Both the position numbers and the translations under genes were made by a program. The notes beneath the pieces are model-generated. The model did not search any database and was not told where the DNA came from. It worked only from the letters and a program-made list of their open reading frames with translations. From Leishmania donovani (Eukaryota > Euglenozoa > Kinetoplastea > Trypanosomatida > Trypanosomatidae): 64,000 nucleotides of DNA. The DNA is taken from positions 1,018,930 through 1,082,929 of the forward strand of contig NC_018257.1 in assembly GCF_000227135.1 (NCBI RefSeq), given 5' to 3'. This document shows positions 39,996 to 50,413 of the stretch, one piece after another (positions within the stretch are counted from its first letter, which is position 1; each line of letters starts with the position of its first letter).

Positions 39996-40944
39996 GTATC
40001 GACGAAACGCCCGATTACCCACGAGACCATGAGCGAGCCATCAATCTATCCGCACGGTGCTTTCCATCTGCCTTCTTTACATTCAGAGATGGGAACAACT
40101 TTTGCTTTCAACACTGTCAGTACCGTGTCAAGCTCCTTCCCACGTCCAGAGTGTCGCCTGTCCGAGCCCCACGTTTCCTCGAAAACGTGCCGGCTGGATT
40201 GAGGGCGCTCGAGAATATAGAAGTGCACTACCTTGCTTTCACGTTGCTGAAAAGGGTCGTTGGTGAGTCTGAATAGAGCCACCAACTCCAAAACGCGCGG
40301 AATACCTCAGAAACCCTTGTACGTTATCAATGCAGGTACAATGGGAAGGAGGTCAGTAGCAATGGCTACCTCAATAAAAATAAGGAAAAAAAAAGAGTAC
40401 CTAGTAACGGAGTACTTTTCCATTGAAAGCTGCAGCTTCGCTATGGGTCATACGGAGCTGCGAACCATCCTATCCGATCCACGTCCAGTCATAGTCCTCC
40501 CCAAGGAGAGTTCCACCTTTATTTCCAATGCGCAGCAGCCCGGTATCATCTGCCTCTAGAGGTGGTTCTCGATTTGGGGCGGTGAGCAGATTAACTACGC
40601 CAATACGTAGTAGCCCCTTGCCTACCATGTCGAAAAGCTCGGCCTGCCTAGCTGGCGGCGATGCAATCACGATGCTGTCAAGACATGGTGTGATGCTGCG
40701 CAAAATATCGATATCACCCCACACCCGTGTAATCGACTGGCTCATCGTCACGCCCCATCTTCCCCTTGTTGGAGTTGTGCGCAGTCGGCCGTATTCACCA
40801 CTCCTCCGGACAATGCACTTCGCCCTCCTATTCCCAGGTAAGAGGACAGCGTCATAATACGCATCGAAATCCAGCGCGCAAACGCCACTTGCGCCTGTTC
40901 AAGATATGCCCGGTTTCTTTCCGAGTCGGGCAGGTCAGGCGGGG

Positions 40945-41043
40945 NNNNNNNNNNNNNNNNNNNNNNNNNNNNNNNNNNNNNNNNNNNNNNNNNNNNNNNN
41001 NNNNNNNNNNNNNNNNNNNNNNNNNNNNNNNNNNNNNNNNNNN
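40945..41043. other. Assembly gap (99 N)
   Basis: Flanked by a perfect 317-bp duplication: 40628-40944 equals 41044-41360, reaching both gap edges. Confidence 0.95.
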
Positions 41044-41985
41044 TGTCGAAAAGCTCGGCCTGCCTAGCTGGCGGCGATGCAATCACGATGCTGTCAAGAC
41101 ATGGTGTGATGCTGCGCAAAATATCGATATCACCCCACACCCGTGTAATCGACTGGCTCATCGTCACGCCCCATCTTCCCCTTGTTGGAGTTGTGCGCAG
41201 TCGGCCGTATTCACCACTCCTCCGGACAATGCACTTCGCCCTCCTATTCCCAGGTAAGAGGACAGCGTCATAATACGCATCGAAATCCAGCGCGCAAACG
41301 CCACTTGCGCCTGTTCAAGATATGCCCGGTTTCTTTCCGAGTCGGGCAGGTCAGGCGGGGGGCAGCACTCGTTGGTGCAGACAGCGCTCAAAGTTCAACT
41401 CTGTTATGCATCTGTGTCCGCCTTCCTTTTCCTCGACCGCAAACGTATGCGCGCCGTGCACGTCACGCCCAAGAGATTACTCGCGCATAATTTCATCCTT
41501 TTGCGCGGGTTCCAGCCTGCCCATCTGCATGACTCTAGTGAGATATGCGCCTGCCTTCCTGCAGTTTTCTGAAGGTGCGTGAAGCTCGCAGAGCGGCCAA
41601 GGCCTATCGAAGCATGGGGCGCTAAGCGCAGTTGCAGAACCTTTCGGAGTTATGATGCCGCGCTTCCATCCTCACAATTCTCTCTTCATCGCACAACCTT
41701 GTCGCCTTTTTTTTTGGGGCAGGGGGCATTCCCCCGCTCGCGGCAGCACCAGTGGAACTTTCCCTCCTTTTTCACGAAAAAGGCGCAGCAACTGCGTTTC
41801 ACTAATCGCGAGGTCCTGCTGCTCTGGGGCACTTGCTCGTAGCTCCTCTCCTCCCGTGGAGGACCGCGGCAACGACATCCCGCGTGGCCACGTCCTTCAT
41901 CGTAAGATGGCGGTCAATACACCAGGCACCGCCGCAGCGTTACGTAGGACCCGTCCTGCACGTCGGCTGGTCCGCTGAGAGTGCG

Positions 41986-42084
41986 NNNNNNNNNNNNNNN
42001 NNNNNNNNNNNNNNNNNNNNNNNNNNNNNNNNNNNNNNNNNNNNNNNNNNNNNNNNNNNNNNNNNNNNNNNNNNNNNNNNNNNN
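41986..42084. other. Assembly gap (99 N)
   Basis: Flanked by a 225-bp duplication, 41761-41985 and 42085-42309, with three mismatches (for example cgtaagatggcggtc versus cgtacgatggcggcc). Confidence 0.95.
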
Positions 42085-43914
42085 TCCCTCCTTTTTCACG
42101 AAAAAGGCGCAGCAACTGCGTTTCACTAATCGCGAGGTCCTGCTGCTCTGGGGCACTTGCTCGTAGCTCCTCTCCTCCCGTGGAGGACCGCGGCAACGAC
42201 ATCCCGCGTGGCCACGTCCTTCATCGTACGATGGCGGCCAATACCCCAGGCACCGCCGCAGCGTTACGTAGGACCCGTCCTGCACGTCGGCTGGTCCGCT
42301 GAGAGTGCGCCGTCTGCCATGCGCCTTGCAGCACCTTTTCTCGCTGAGGCAAGTCCGCGCCGCTGCCCCGACTCCTGCATCGCTTCGCGCAAAAAGCCTC
42401 CCGTATGCCAGAGGCATGAAAGGCGCGTTCGCCACCCCCACGGTTTGTCCTCCATCTCCGAAGAAGCCCGCCGTGCTTTTTCTTTTGTGCTGTCGAGATC
42501 TTGGGTGGCCATGTGGCGTGTGCCTTTCTGTTGCGCGCTAAAGGGGCTGCGGGGGCAGAGCCATCCGCTGCTCCTCGCAACGTCACACTCCCAGCCCTTG
42601 GTGCCGTTGCTTCTTTCGGGTGCGCCGCGGGGCACCATCGGGGGGGGGGGCCGCCGGCCTACGACCCCCCCCCGCAACGGCGGCGAAAGCCACAGACTTG
42701 GCACGAGGGAGGGTGTGTTTGGCGCGTGCGAATGGGCCGCGGGTGGGATTCGGGCCTTGCCGCGTGGAGGCCACTTCGCCCGTTCGGTTCCTTCAGGGGG
42801 TGATTCGCCACCGCCTCTTATTGCGCTTTTGGGTCTCACCGGTGCTGCGCGCCCCTCCCGGCCATGCTGAGGCCCGCTGCTGCTCAGCCCTCCGCGCCGC
42901 TGTGCGGTGGCACGTGCTTCGCCCGCCCGCTAGAAGGGGTCGTCCCTCGGGCCCGCGTGGTGAGCGGATGTCGAGGCTCCTCCGCGCAGAGGGGGGATGG
43001 GGCGGGGAGGGGCGGCTGGGCCCGCTCGCTAAGTATGGCGGGTCTGGGGTTGGAACTCCCCCGCGTAAGCCCACGCGCAGGCTACGGAGATTCCCCCAAA
43101 AAGCGCCCCAGCCCCGCCACGCGACGTCTTGGGTGGAGCCCTGCTTCGGCCAGTCGGTTGGAAGCGGCGTCCTGACTCATCTTCCAGTCGTTTCGCTTGG
43201 CAATGCGCATCGGCGCCTTGGCCGCCGGCAGACGGCACAGTCTCCGAAATGCCGCCTTTCATATTTGGCGGTCATGCCCGCAACAAACGGCGCGTGTTTC
43301 TCACCATGCCTGCCGCCACCCTTTTGCGCTGCCCCCCCCCCGTCGATGCTTCCACCACGGCGTTGGCCAGTACGGCTGCGAGCTGCCCATAGAGCGTGCT
43401 CACAGGCATCCGTGACGCCGGCGGCCCAGCCATAAACGCCCGTGGTTCTCTCGGGGTGCTCTTTGGATCCAGCGATTCAATCCATAAAAGCAGCCAGCAC
43501 AGAGTTGCTTCAGCGTGGGCAAAGTGCACTCTTGTCTTCCCCGCGCCTGTAGCGCGCTATGGCCCTTTGTGGTGATAATTTCGGGCGAGGAGAAACTGAA
43601 AATGTGGCGCAAATCTGTGTGCGCGTGCCTCAATCATGCCGAGTTCTTCGAACTCAGGCTCAGCTGCTCCCCACCCTCGGGTGAGCAGTGGCCCAGGCAT
43701 CCGATGACTGCGTGGGAACGTGGGAAAAAAAACGCGTCCATACAGCGACACTCTCGCTGTTATTTGGGCCGCTGAGGCATACGACGGCAGCATCGGCGGC
43801 GCGCCGCGAGGCACCAACGTGGTTCTGAGGCATGCGTGCCCCGCAAGGTCGAGTCGAGCTCGACGTTCGGGGTCTGACCTTACCCGAGGTCACCGCTGGC
43901 GAGCCCCGGCCGCC

Positions 43915-44018
43915 NNNNNNNNNNNNNNNNNNNNNNNNNNNNNNNNNNNNNNNNNNNNNNNNNNNNNNNNNNNNNNNNNNNNNNNNNNNNNNNNNNNNNN
44001 NNNNNNNNNNNNNNNNNN
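43915..44018. other. Assembly gap (104 N)
   Basis: No obvious duplication across it, unlike the 99-N gaps, so this one may be a genuine estimate. Confidence 0.95.
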
Positions 44019-44792
44019 CAAAACCGGCTGCTGGAGCAGAACAGGCGCGCGCGTACGTTGCAGGATGATGTGGCTGCGCGATCGAGCCAAAACCCTGCAT
44101 TCATGTGCCCGAGGCGAAAGAGTCCTCGCTGCATCGGCCCATTGCGCGGCCGAGACGCATCGAGCTTCTTCGAGTCACCACCACCGCGGAACCATACCCC
44201 CGGGCTCTGCAATTCATGAGGCATCTGGCCGTTGTAGGCCGACATGTCCATAATGCGCTTGTGTGGTGTAGAGGGTGACCGGAAGGCTGTTGATGTGAGG
44301 CCCGAAAGGCCTTGTGTGATCGGCAGGGCTCATCCCCAGGGGCGTGTCTCAGTTGTGGGACACAAGACTCTGGGGTGAGGTTGCTGGCTAGAAGAGTCTG
44401 GAGCAGCATGATGCCGTCCACGCGCAAATCCTCTCTCCCGCAGATGATCGACGCGAGAGGCACCTCTTCAAGCAAGAGAGTCGCTCGCTGCGCCTGGTCT
44501 TTTCAAGACGCGCTTCAGACTCTCCTCACATACGACCATGACCTCATTAGCCGGCTCCGCGTCAAGGCTCTTACCCCTCAGCTTCTGTACGTGCGGATTC
44601 CGTGCGCGCAGGAAAGCACGGCATGCCACCACGCGCGGTGCCGCATGCTCTTCCATCAGTCGCGCGCAGCCCTCGTCCACATTGGATCCCCGTCTTGCAA
44701 GAGGCGCCTGAGCGTTCTAGGCGGACCAACTTCTCACTGGGCAGTGCTGTGTACACCCTCAGCTTCGTCTCGAAGACGGACGTCGTGGACAT

Positions 44793-45452
44793 CTTGAAGG
44801 GGGTGGGGTCTGTGTCGACCTGAAAGGAGAGGGAAGAGGCTCCGAGAGTGAGGCGAGCGAAACGCTCTGTGGAGCAGCCAAAGGGCGACGAAAGGTGGGA
44901 GCGTGTGGGGAAGCAGAGGTGATAACATGCCGTGCGCTGCCCTCCTACGGAAGTAACCTCACTAACGCGAGATGTCGCTCCCCACGCGTTTAGTCGGCGG
45001 CGGCTTAGCGTTGCAAAGGGGTGGGCGGAGAAAGCGAAGAGAAGCGACACCAAATCCCTGGGGAGGAAGGGAAAGCCGAAGACAGGTGAAAGGCGGAAAG
45101 GCAGGCAAGGCCGCAGCATGCTGTCCTGCAGTGCGGTACTAGAGAGCACGTGCCGATAGACGTTCCCGACCGAGATGCGGACGCCGAAAGGGCAAGAGAA
45201 CGAAAAAAGAGGAGGGAAGTGACTTCTTTCCACGCTGTGAGCGACCCGGCCTCCCAGGGGTGTCGTGTGCGTGTGCTTCCCTTCTGTGATCAACAAAAAA
45301 AAACCGCGTCTAGTGCGCCGCGGTAAGTGTGCGCCGACTTGATCACGAACCTGCAACGGCTCAATGGAACAAGGCGAGAGGTGAAGCGCGTTGGTGGTAC
45401 CTTGCGCATCGGGCATTTTTTTCGTCTGTCTCATTTCAGTTCCGCCACATCG
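44793..45452. other. Intergenic spacer upstream of the degenerate region
   Basis: Minus-strand pyrimidine-rich tracts at 44820-44900 and 45040-45110 would serve as splice signal for the decayed gene starting at 44792. No gene seen. Confidence 0.5.
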
Positions 45453-46607
45453 TCACACATCGGCTGCTGCCACCACTTCGTTGGTGACGGCGTCCCGCAC
45501 AAGCAGCTCCATCTCCTCGGCGGCCTCGTCGTACCTTACCCCGACTACCTCGTACCCTGTCAGGGCGGTGCCGGCGTCGTTGCCAGCTTTCCCCGGCCGC
45601 GGCCATGAGGCACCTGGCTTTACCCCGAAGAGGCCTTGCGTGAGCCACACAGAGTTGTCGTAACGATCGTCACCGATGATGTTCATGTACCGCCGCGGAT
45701 CTTCTTTGATTGTCAGAGAGCTGCCCGGAACGGGCCCGTTGTAGTCGAGTGCCACGGTCCCCAACGGCAACACAGGGCAGCCGAGCAGAATGGGAGCGAG
45801 GCAAGCGGCTGGTGCGCCAGATGGGTGCCACATGAGCGCAGGCATTGTCAAAGACGTAAGGCGGTCCACGACGCCGACGCTAACGGCGACGCCATAGCGG
45901 CTCAGCACCTTCGTCCCGTGCCGCATGTTTGCCCCGAAGACGTCGGCTACCTCGGTGGTGATGTCGAGGTACCGCTTCGTGGCGTGCGCGCTACCGCAGT
46001 GGTAAGGGAAGTCAAGCTGCAAAGCGCCAGGGTGCAGCCGCGAGCCACACTCCAGCACGCGAGCCATGCCCGCCAAGGAGAAGTGCCGACGGCGGGCGAG
46101 TCTGTAGAAGGCGTCCAGGACACCACGCGGCGATGCGGAGGGCGTGGGCGAGTTGTTTGAAGCAGTAAGCAGGTCCCTGGTGACTGCCTCTATCAAGCAA
46201 ACGGAGCCAAGGGATGACGGGGTGTCTCCCGCTGCAGGTGGAAGTGGCGGACGCAGGCGAGCGCGGCCGCGCACCAGTTCCTCCTCCGACACGACAAACC
46301 CGCCAGGAAGTCCAGTGGTGTGGACGACAAGCTTGCTCTTCAGATCCGCTTCGCCATCACCGTCGTCGCAGGAGCCAATGATGGTCAGTGGTACCGTCAG
46401 GTCTGCGCCGACCTGCAACGCACAGAGCAGTCCCTCCTCCGTGATGGGAAGGGGCTGGCAAAGGATGTCCTGCAGCTGTGACCGCAGCGGCGACAGCAGT
46501 GCGCGTGACACAGAAATCATGCGGGTGGCTAGAGCTGCGGCACTCGCGCCGCTACCCCCGCCTCGGCCGCGCGTCAGGAGCGGGAACGCCGTGTGGGGCG
46601 CACTCAT
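45453..46607 (-). CDS. Unidentified 384-aa protein
   Basis: Starts at the ATG at 46607 (MSAPHTAFPLLTRGRGGGSG). GC3-rich codons and length support a real gene. After a low-complexity N-terminus comes a globular protein: an early helix SVSRALLSPLRSQLQDILCQ, a strand-rich section LTVPLTIIGSCDDGDGEADL and a compact C-terminal half with TKRYLDITTEVADVFGANMR, LTMPALMWHPSGAPAACLAP and CPVLPLGTVALDYNGPVPGS. The last 60 residues (VVGVRYDEAAEEMELLVRDA) look like a beta hairpin ending. No membrane segment, signal or known catalytic motif is visible. I do not recognise the family. Confidence 0.75.
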   Translation of the reverse strand: MSAPHTAFPLLTRGRGGGSGASAAALATRMISVSRALLSPLRSQLQDILCQPLPITEEGLLCALQVGADLTVPLTIIGSCDDGDGEADLKSKLVVHTTGLPGGFVVSEEELVRGRARLRPPLPPAAGDTPSSLGSVCLIEAVTRDLLTASNNSPTPSASPRGVLDAFYRLARRRHFSLAGMARVLECGSRLHPGALQLDFPYHCGSAHATKRYLDITTEVADVFGANMRHGTKVLSRYGVAVSVGVVDRLTSLTMPALMWHPSGAPAACLAPILLGCPVLPLGTVALDYNGPVPGSSLTIKEDPRRYMNIIGDDRYDNSVWLTQGLFGVKPGASWPRPGKAGNDAGTALTGYEVVGVRYDEAAEEMELLVRDAVTNEVVAAADV

Positions 46608-47403
46608 CTCACTCTCTTTCCACTGGAGCGCTATGGGAGGAGAGGCGGGGGAGGGACCAGGATTGGGACCGTGCTGAGTACCGTCACTGTTGCCACGCTT
46701 CGAGTGGCTCAGCGTGTATCGCGTCTACCGCGCGTGAAACGGCAGATTGAGGTCGGCGGCGCAACGTCCCTAACAGACCGATAGAGAGAACAGGCGGTAC
46801 GGAGGCGATGCAGAGTGGACCGAAAAGGAAGAAAGGTGCATCTCTCGAGTACTGACGAAGGACCCCAGCGCCCCGGCGCCCGCAGGTCGACTTGCTAGCC
46901 GTGGTACTTGCAAATCCGCGATCTCTCTCACACGCACAGAGAGAGAGGGCAAGGGCAGGGCAATGGAACTGAAGGTTCGCCATCGCCGCCACTCTCGCTT
47001 ATTCATTGCTTCACATGACCTCACACATGTGTTACTTGCAGAGCCAAAGAGGGCGTGGCTCGTCTCTCTTGTAAAAATGCGAAGCGTGCGAGTGTGAAGC
47101 CGTCCGAGAACAGAAGAGGCACAGAGAGTAATCAAGCCACAGCTATGGACACACCGCGTCTACTCACGATGCTAAGCAAAATCGGGGGGGGGGGGGCAAG
47201 GAACAAGAGAAATGGGCGAATAATGGCAAACATGCAAGGCCGCGGCCAGCGGTGGCTATGCGCAGCAGTATCCGACCAATACTGCGGGGGAACAGAGAAG
47301 CACAAGAAACAAAAGAAAAAAAAACCACAGCGTGGAGCACTGTAGGAGAGGAAGCGGATGCGAGGGCAAGGGAGAAGAGGCGGCTTCGGCGCCCCTAGCT
47401 TCC
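46608..47403. other. Intergenic spacer between the 384-aa and BSD genes
   Basis: G-run at 47186-47196 and A-run at 47316-47323. No gene seen. Confidence 0.5.
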
Positions 47404-48816
47404 TCAGTCGTCCATCGACCACGGCAACTTTGCCTCGAACGGCTCTTCGTCACTGCCGTCAGCCTTGTTGCTGTCGGGGTCAAGAGAACTGCCGCTGGCT
47501 GATAGCCTCAGCTCGACAGGGCTGCTGCCCCCAGTACCTACCTCCGTGGATGGCTCTTCACATTGGACAGGCGAGTCCTGCCTCGCAGACGCCGGTGCCG
47601 CCGATGTGGGGGATGACACTACCCCCTTGGGGCTTCCAGAACCACTGGGTGGGCGGTCAGCATATGCTTCGAGAACTGCCTTGACGTAGTCGTTGCACTT
47701 GACCAGCGCGTGAAACAGTGTGCCGGAGTGCGAGTCCAGCAGGGTGCCTTCACTGTGCTCCGCGGGGGCAGCGCAGATGTCTGCGATGAGCCGTGACAGC
47801 TTCACCTTGTGGTACTGACAGCTGTCGAACACCGAGGCGCCGAGGGCCGTCGACGCCTCCTTCCGCTGTATCAGACTGCTGAGCAGCTTCACGTTCCCGC
47901 CCGCCAGCTCAATCTCCTTCCTGACCCGCTCTTCAGTTTCCTGCAGCCACACGAACTTCTCCTGGATGACTTCGTACTGCATGCAGGTATTGTGCCAGTA
48001 CTTTGCGTTGTCCTTCAGATGAATCACCTCTTCTTCGAAGTCTTCATCCACATCGTCATTTTGGCGGGCATCGCCTCCTCCTTCATGTTGCGCGCTTCCA
48101 ACGGCTTCAGACTTGGGCGCTTCTGGCTTCCTCGCCGCCGCGGCAATATCGTGCAACGGCTGCGGCAGGCGTGACAGGGTCTGCATCAATGCCAAGAGCT
48201 GCCCCGCGTTGGTGCACTGCCGGTATAAGTTGATGCGCCATCCAATGTTCAACCAGTAGTCTTCGTCCGAGGTGAAGCGCGGCACAATGTAGGACCGTAC
48301 CTGATACACCTCGTAATGCTCTTGAATGTACTTCACCAGGTCTGCGGCAGGGGTGTAAGCGTCCCCGGTCCGCTCGAGCAGTTTCGCAGCCAGAGCCGCT
48401 GGCGCTTCGGTGCTGTTACCCGTTGGTGTGGGCGCTGACAAGTCGTTTTTTCCAGGCGGTGGCGGGGCTTCGAGGAGGTGCGCGACGGTCGTCTTCGTCT
48501 CCTCCCACAGCGAGGCATCGGCGCGCAAGGTAGCTGGGGTAAGGGCGCACGTATTGGGGTCACGCAAAGCAGCCTCCACGCACCACACCCACTCCTCCTC
48601 GCTGCCTGCCCACGTGGCAGGTGGCGCCATGATGTCCGGCACGCTCAGCGTCTTTTCTTGCGGTGCTGCGGCCGCGGCGGCCGAGTCGGGGTTCACCGAC
48701 ACGCTCTCCAAAGCGTCCAGCACGCCTGTTTGTCGGACTACGTCGATGCCTTTGCTAGAGACGCTCTTGACAGCGTCGGCTGCAGACTCCACCCAGTCGT
48801 TCAACAAGGAGAACAT
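47404..48816 (-). CDS. BSD-domain protein
   Basis: 470 residues from the ATG at 48816. The N-terminus (MFSLLNDWVESAADAVKSVS) is an amphipathic helix like those of SYAP1/BSDC1-type proteins, which also begin with 'W...A...VK..S'. The BSD core is at about 157-197: DLVKYIQEHYEVYQVRSYIV then RFTSDEDYWLNIGWRINLY, with the family's 'VP..(V/F)...(E/D)FW' signature present as VPRFTSDEDYW. A helical part at about 262-320 (YEVIQEKFVWLQETEERVRK) could be a coiled coil. The C-terminal 80 residues are Ser/Pro-rich and disordered. BSD proteins of this layout act on endomembranes or in signalling; the nuclear TFIIH type has a different layout. Exact role unknown. Confidence 0.78.
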   Translation of the reverse strand: MFSLLNDWVESAADAVKSVSSKGIDVVRQTGVLDALESVSVNPDSAAAAAAPQEKTLSVPDIMAPPATWAGSEEEWVWCVEAALRDPNTCALTPATLRADASLWEETKTTVAHLLEAPPPPGKNDLSAPTPTGNSTEAPAALAAKLLERTGDAYTPAADLVKYIQEHYEVYQVRSYIVPRFTSDEDYWLNIGWRINLYRQCTNAGQLLALMQTLSRLPQPLHDIAAAARKPEAPKSEAVGSAQHEGGGDARQNDDVDEDFEEEVIHLKDNAKYWHNTCMQYEVIQEKFVWLQETEERVRKEIELAGGNVKLLSSLIQRKEASTALGASVFDSCQYHKVKLSRLIADICAAPAEHSEGTLLDSHSGTLFHALVKCNDYVKAVLEAYADRPPSGSGSPKGVVSSPTSAAPASARQDSPVQCEEPSTEVGTGGSSPVELRLSASGSSLDPDSNKADGSDEEPFEAKLPWSMDD

Positions 48817-49310
48817 CCGCCTGTCTCATGGGGCTTGGTGCGTGTGTAGGTATAAAGCCGAAAAAGGCTAATGCGCACCGCGCACACGCCCGTTCGCAAG
48901 CCCAGGAGACCAACAAAGAGAAGTAAAGGGGGTAAGAGAGCGAGAGACGGATAATGGGAGGAGAGAGGTGTGTGTGGGGGGGGGGCTTGCAACGCTTGTC
49001 CGCACACGAACGGCCAGCTTTTCAACGCCGACGACTTGACGATTCAGTTTTGTCGCGGCAGCCATCATTGCTAGCGTGTTGGTGAAGGTATAGGGAGGGG
49101 TGTGAGATGCGCACATACGCCATGTGATGGGTGAAGAGTCCTGCACAGAGGTGACAAGGAAAGACGGCGGACAGCAGCAGCAGCAGCGGCATACAAGAAC
49201 AAAAGAGTACAACAAACAGCGCACGTGAAGAGAGATCAACACCGTCATCATGGCCTATAAAGCTCGAAGTCATGCGAGCGAAGGATTTGGCCAAGTGCAT
49301 TCTTGTAATA
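48817..49310. other. Spacer upstream of the BSD gene
   Basis: G-run at 48977-48986; CAGCAG repeats at 49166-49182. No gene seen. Confidence 0.5.
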
Positions 49311-49637
49311 TCATGGCCCCACTGTGAGCGCGAGGACGTACACCCACGCCAAATAGCGGTGCGCAACAAGGAAGCAGGAGGTGAAGCCGGCGGCTCCATG
49401 GAGTCTATGGGCCATGAACGCCAGGCGGCGACGCCCGAAGATCGGCACATTCTCCAAGTCCAGAGCCACGTCGTTGATTAGATTTTACGCCTTCTTGGCT
49501 GCCGAAACCATGACACTTCAGCGAATTGTGATGAAGCCGACGCGGGAGAGGCACTGCAGACCCGACAAGCACAGCCCCACACCGTACAGAGCAGCCGATG
49601 AGAGCCGCCGTGCGGCGATGCTGACGGTGGCGCCCAT
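49311..49637 (-). pseudogene. Small membrane-protein gene interrupted by two in-frame stops
   Basis: From an ATG at 49637 the frame reads MGATVSIAARRLSSAALYGV and continues to codon 39, hits TGA (49518-49520), resumes, hits TAA at codon 51 (49485-49487), then reads NLINDVALDLENVPIFGRRR and CFLVAHRYLAWVYVLALTVG up to TGA at 49311-49313. All parts are in one frame; no shift is needed. Each stop is one substitution from a sense codon (CGA to TGA, CAA to TAA). The conceptual product is about 106 residues, basic N-terminus plus two hydrophobic segments, like a small mitochondrial inner-membrane protein. It lies between genes of the same strand with normal spacing. Not a mitochondrial-code effect, since TAA is a stop there too. 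Most likely a recent pseudogene or consensus error. Confidence 0.5.
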
Positions 49638-50413
49638 GATGTTACTCACAGCAACCTTCTTTTGAGAACTTAGTCACGTGAGCCTCTTCCGGAAAAGCGC
49701 CGCCGGGGCATGGCGGAGCTCAGCGCTCTTCTTGGCGGCTGGCTCGTTGCCAGGGAGGGGCCTTGGCGGGCGCAGGAGAGGCGAGGAATCGTGGAGGCGC
49801 TGGGGAAAGGTGGCGGGATAGGGAGAGAATGGGTGGAAGGGGCAGGGTGGTCGTGGTGGTGGTGATGCGAAACAACACCTGTGCGCATGTCAGACAAGAG
49901 TTCATTGATGAATGAGAGAAAAGAGAGGATACGAGACACGATGAAGGCGCAAACACCTTGGCACGCGTTATCGAGCTTACCGCGGAGTACGCTTCCTATG
50001 TGATGTACGTGGCAAGAGTCTGGGATGACGCTGCTTCTATGCGTGTGTGGGCCACGCTCCTTTCTCTTCGTCTGGCACCTTTTTGCTCTGGCTGCGCCAT
50101 CGGCACCGCGGTGGGGTGCCGTCAAGGCGTTCTGCTTTCTCGTGTTGTACGTGTGTGTGTTGGGAGGGGGCGGGGTGCTTAGCGGGTGCGCCGTTTTACA
50201 CGTGGGGTCTTAGATATGCATCCGAGGTGTGGGTAGAGAGGGGAAGCGCTTGTGAGAAAATGGGAATGGCGCTTCCGTTCGATGTGCTGTGAGACACGGG
50301 AAGGAGGGAGGCTGGCGGCTGGCGTCAACACGGGACTACCTCCAGCGCCCACCGTCGTGACTTCCCCCTCCTTCCCCCGTCTTGCTGCTTCACGCATTCC
50401 GCAGCAGCCGCAA
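49638..50413. other. Spacer between the stop-interrupted gene and the PPR gene
   Basis: Unique; GGTGGTGGT-type runs at 49850-49865 and GTGTGT at 50150-50160. No gene seen. Confidence 0.5.

Larger units (their letters stand above)
38938..40469. other. AT-rich island without a clear gene
   Basis: Markedly AT-rich, especially 39360-39545 and 39700-39900. It holds a (AT)n tract, a 39-bp direct repeat pair and a single CCCTAACCC at 39538-39546. An 81-codon minus frame at 40046-40291 (ELVALFRLTNDPFQQRESKV) has protein-like composition and may be another gene remnant. Confidence 0.6.
40470..44792 (-). pseudogene. Frame-broken remnant(s) of a large minus-strand gene
   Basis: Protein-like stretches appear in changing minus frames along 4.3 kb. 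In transcription order: a clean N-terminus MSTTSVFETKLRVYTALPSE at 44792; LDAEPANEVMVVCEESLKRV (44468-44680 frame); LLEEVPLASIICGREDLRVD (44101-44475 frame); FEELGMIEARAHRFAPHFQF (43557-43817 frame); LYGQLAAVLANAVVEASTGG (43272-43529 frame); LAISETQLLRLFREKGGKVP (41672-41878 frame); LEQAQVAFARWISMRIMTLS (41164-41391 frame); VWGDIDILRSITPCLDSIVI (40470-40751 frame). Each is cut by stops or needs a frame change to reach the next. I recognise no family. It could be one decayed large gene, several, or a gene damaged by poor assembly, since three gaps fall inside. Confidence 0.5.

Noticed and set aside
42560..42870. Reverse-transcriptase-like plus-strand text (SVPSGGDSPPPLIALL) suggesting a DIRE/ingi element
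   Set aside because: A single loose motif without endonuclease, YADD or RNase H landmarks; minus-strand fragments are more convincing.
49518..49520. Selenocysteine or Trp reading of the in-frame TGA
   Set aside because: A TAA follows 11 codons later, which neither selenocysteine nor the mitochondrial code explains.
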